Source: Prevotellaceae bacterium
GTDB lineage: Bacteria; Bacteroidota; Bacteroidia; Bacteroidales; UBA932
Assembly: GCA_031268055.1 (NCBI GenBank)
Contig: JAIRXY010000295.1
Span: 1-7,117 of the forward strand
DNA length: 7,117 bases
Direction of reading: 5' to 3'
Shown here: in pieces, positions 5,742 through 7,117 of the stretch
Numbering within the stretch: position 1 is the stretch's first letter
Layout: each line of letters starts with the position of its first letter
The notes under the pieces: model-generated
Database searches by the model: none
What the model was told of the DNA's origin: nothing
Seen by the model: the letters and a program-made list of their open reading frames with translations, nothing else
Program-made: the position numbers and the translations under genes

Positions 5742-7117
5742 ATGAAATATTTTATTCTGTTTATAACGTTTTTCTTAGCAGCAATCTCGGTAAAGGTTCA
5801 CGCTCAGCTTAACCCTACCCTGTACCACATGAAAGACCTGCCGCTGAATAGCCAGCTCAACCCAGCGTTCCAACCCCGCAACGGGAGCATATACGTTGGT
5901 TTTCCGGGGCTAACGTCGCTCGCTCCAAACCTGATGCTGTCGGGTGGAGGCCTTACGCTTGGCAACGCCTACCTTAAACCCAACTACGGAGCTATTGTGC
6001 GGGGCGCAGGTGATTTCAGCACGGCAATGGTTGGCTACGAGCACAACCTCATTAACGTTGGCTACATGTTCAAAAACATGTATTTTACCTTCGACAGCAA
6101 GCTCAAGCTTAACGTAGAAGGTCGCATACCAAAGGATTTGGAGCGCTTGATGTGGTACGGCAACGGCGACAGCACAATACTCGGCAGCGCTCTCAACCTG
6201 AAAGGTTTGGGCGTATCAGCGCTGGGCTACGGCGAAATTTCGCTGGGGGTATCCGTGGAGGTAGCAAAAAATGCTTTTCTGGGTGCAAAGGTGAAGTATT
6301 TGCAAGGAATAACCTACATGAACGTTGGGCTCGACGAAGGGTCTTCCTTCAAGACAGATGCTACTACCTACGGCATTACCGTGGGGCTTAACCCCAGCAT
6401 TTACCTATCGGGGCTGCCTGTCACGCTGCCCCAAGACTCTGTTTTTTCGCTGGACAACCTAATCAGCCCGGGCTTGGGTAGCTACAAGTTTAATACCGGC
6501 AGCCGCGGCGTGGCTTTTGACCTTGGCGGCAGCTGGGATTTGCCTTGGGTCAAGGGTCTGAACGTGTCGGCAAGCATACTCGACGTTGGATTTATCAGCT
6601 GGAGCGGCCACAAGGTAGCGCCGGCAAACCCCAACAGCTCAATTTCGTTTGACGGAATTTCGCTGAGCGCCAGCGGTAGCGATTTTACCTCTGGCTTGCT
6701 TGATTCTATAAAGCAAAAAACCGAGGTAACATACACTTCCGGCAGCGAGCGCAGGTGGCTATCGCCAACCGTATACGCCGGCGCTACCTACGATGTTCTG
6801 AAGTACCTCAACGTGGGGGCGCTGTTTGGCTACAGGTTTTCTCAGTATGAGAGCTCGCCGCTGGTGGCGCTGTCGGCCAACACGCAGGGGCTACCCGTTA
6901 ACCTCAGCGCAACCTACAGCTACTACAACCGCAACAGCAACCTGGGCGTAGGCTTGCTCATAGGCCGCAAGATAGTGCAGTGGCACATCATTGCCGATAA
7001 CCTTTTGGCCGTAAACTACAAGACAGCACAAAACGTTAACTTCCGCATGGGGGTTAACTTTTTGTTCGGCAAGAGCAGGGCAAAGCGCAGCTTGCCCGCC
7101 GGAGGCGACGCTCTTAG
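5742..7117 (+). CDS. DUF5723-type outer-membrane beta-barrel protein (runs off the right edge)
   Basis: An uninterrupted frame runs from ATG at 5742 to the window end, 458 codons plus two bases. Seen: a signal peptide MKYFILFITFFLAAISVKVHA with likely cleavage before Gln22; then HMKDLPLNSQLNPAFQPRNG (29-48) followed by YVGFPGL. From memory, this LPxSxxLNPAFQP pattern is the start of DUF5723 proteins, a Bacteroidetes family. The rest is rich in Gly, Asn, Ser and aromatic residues in alternating strands, as in outer-membrane beta barrels. Towards the end NFRMGVNFLFGK looks like a last barrel strand, and the following basic tail (KSRAKRSLPAGGDAL) suggests that the stop codon lies just outside the window. 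The molecular role of the family is not known to me. A relation to PorP/SprF-like barrels of type IX secretion and gliding is possible but not shown here. It follows the lipoprotein gene by 28 bases with no visible terminator, suggesting an operon. Confidence 0.8.
   Translation, partial: MKYFILFITFFLAAISVKVHAQLNPTLYHMKDLPLNSQLNPAFQPRNGSIYVGFPGLTSLAPNLMLSGGGLTLGNAYLKPNYGAIVRGAGDFSTAMVGYEHNLINVGYMFKNMYFTFDSKLKLNVEGRIPKDLERLMWYGNGDSTILGSALNLKGLGVSALGYGEISLGVSVEVAKNAFLGAKVKYLQGITYMNVGLDEGSSFKTDATTYGITVGLNPSIYLSGLPVTLPQDSVFSLDNLISPGLGSYKFNTGSRGVAFDLGGSWDLPWVKGLNVSASILDVGFISWSGHKVAPANPNSSISFDGISLSASGSDFTSGLLDSIKQKTEVTYTSGSERRWLSPTVYAGATYDVLKYLNVGALFGYRFSQYESSPLVALSANTQGLPVNLSATYSYYNRNSNLGVGLLIGRKIVQWHIIADNLLAVNYKTAQNVNFRMGVNFLFGKSRAKRSLPAGGDAL

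Overview
The window looks like chromosomal DNA of a Bacteroidetes (Bacteroidota) bacterium. The evidence is the -7-type promoter motifs TAnnTTTG, start codons with A/T-rich upstream sequence instead of Shine-Dalgarno sites, a lipoprotein whose Cys is followed by an acidic export signal (C-QDDD), and a DUF5723-type outer-membrane protein typical of that phylum. The housekeeping genes have fairly high GC (hand counts of single 60-base stretches: 63% in ahcY, 63% in dtd, 57% in the last gene). The AAA ATPase gene and the lipoprotein gene are clearly more AT-rich (30-37% and 25-38% in sampled stretches).

Left part (1-2400, all minus strand): the 5' end of deoC, then a 1.7-kb inserted unit, then dtd. 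The unit (about 212-1933) is bounded by two directly oriented copies of a palindromic repeat (214-308 and 1813-1931). Its outermost ends therefore form 18-bp terminal inverted repeats. Outside those ends, two bases away on each side, is the same 9-bp sequence AATTTTTTG (203-211 and 1934-1942), which looks like a target-site duplication. The cargo is an AAA/ABC-type ATPase of the kind found in two-gene ATPase + HNH nuclease defence systems (Septu-like). Overlapping its stop codon is a 34-codon remnant that looks like the N-terminus of the HNH partner, cut off next to the left repeat. This suggests a mobile defence cassette, now lacking its nuclease, that landed between dtd and deoC.

Right part (2401-7117, all plus strand): after a 130-bp divergent promoter region come ahcY (S-adenosylhomocysteine hydrolase) and gmhA (sedoheptulose-7-phosphate isomerase, LPS heptose synthesis), 24 bp apart. 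Then comes an AT-rich lipoprotein gene of unknown function, followed 28 bp later by a DUF5723 outer-membrane beta-barrel-type gene that runs off the right edge within a few codons of its likely end. The lipoprotein and the DUF5723 protein are probably an envelope pair. ahcY recycles SAH from methylation reactions, dtd proofreads D-aminoacyl-tRNA and deoC degrades deoxyribose phosphate; these are ordinary housekeeping functions. No tRNA, rRNA, CRISPR array or intact transposase gene was seen.
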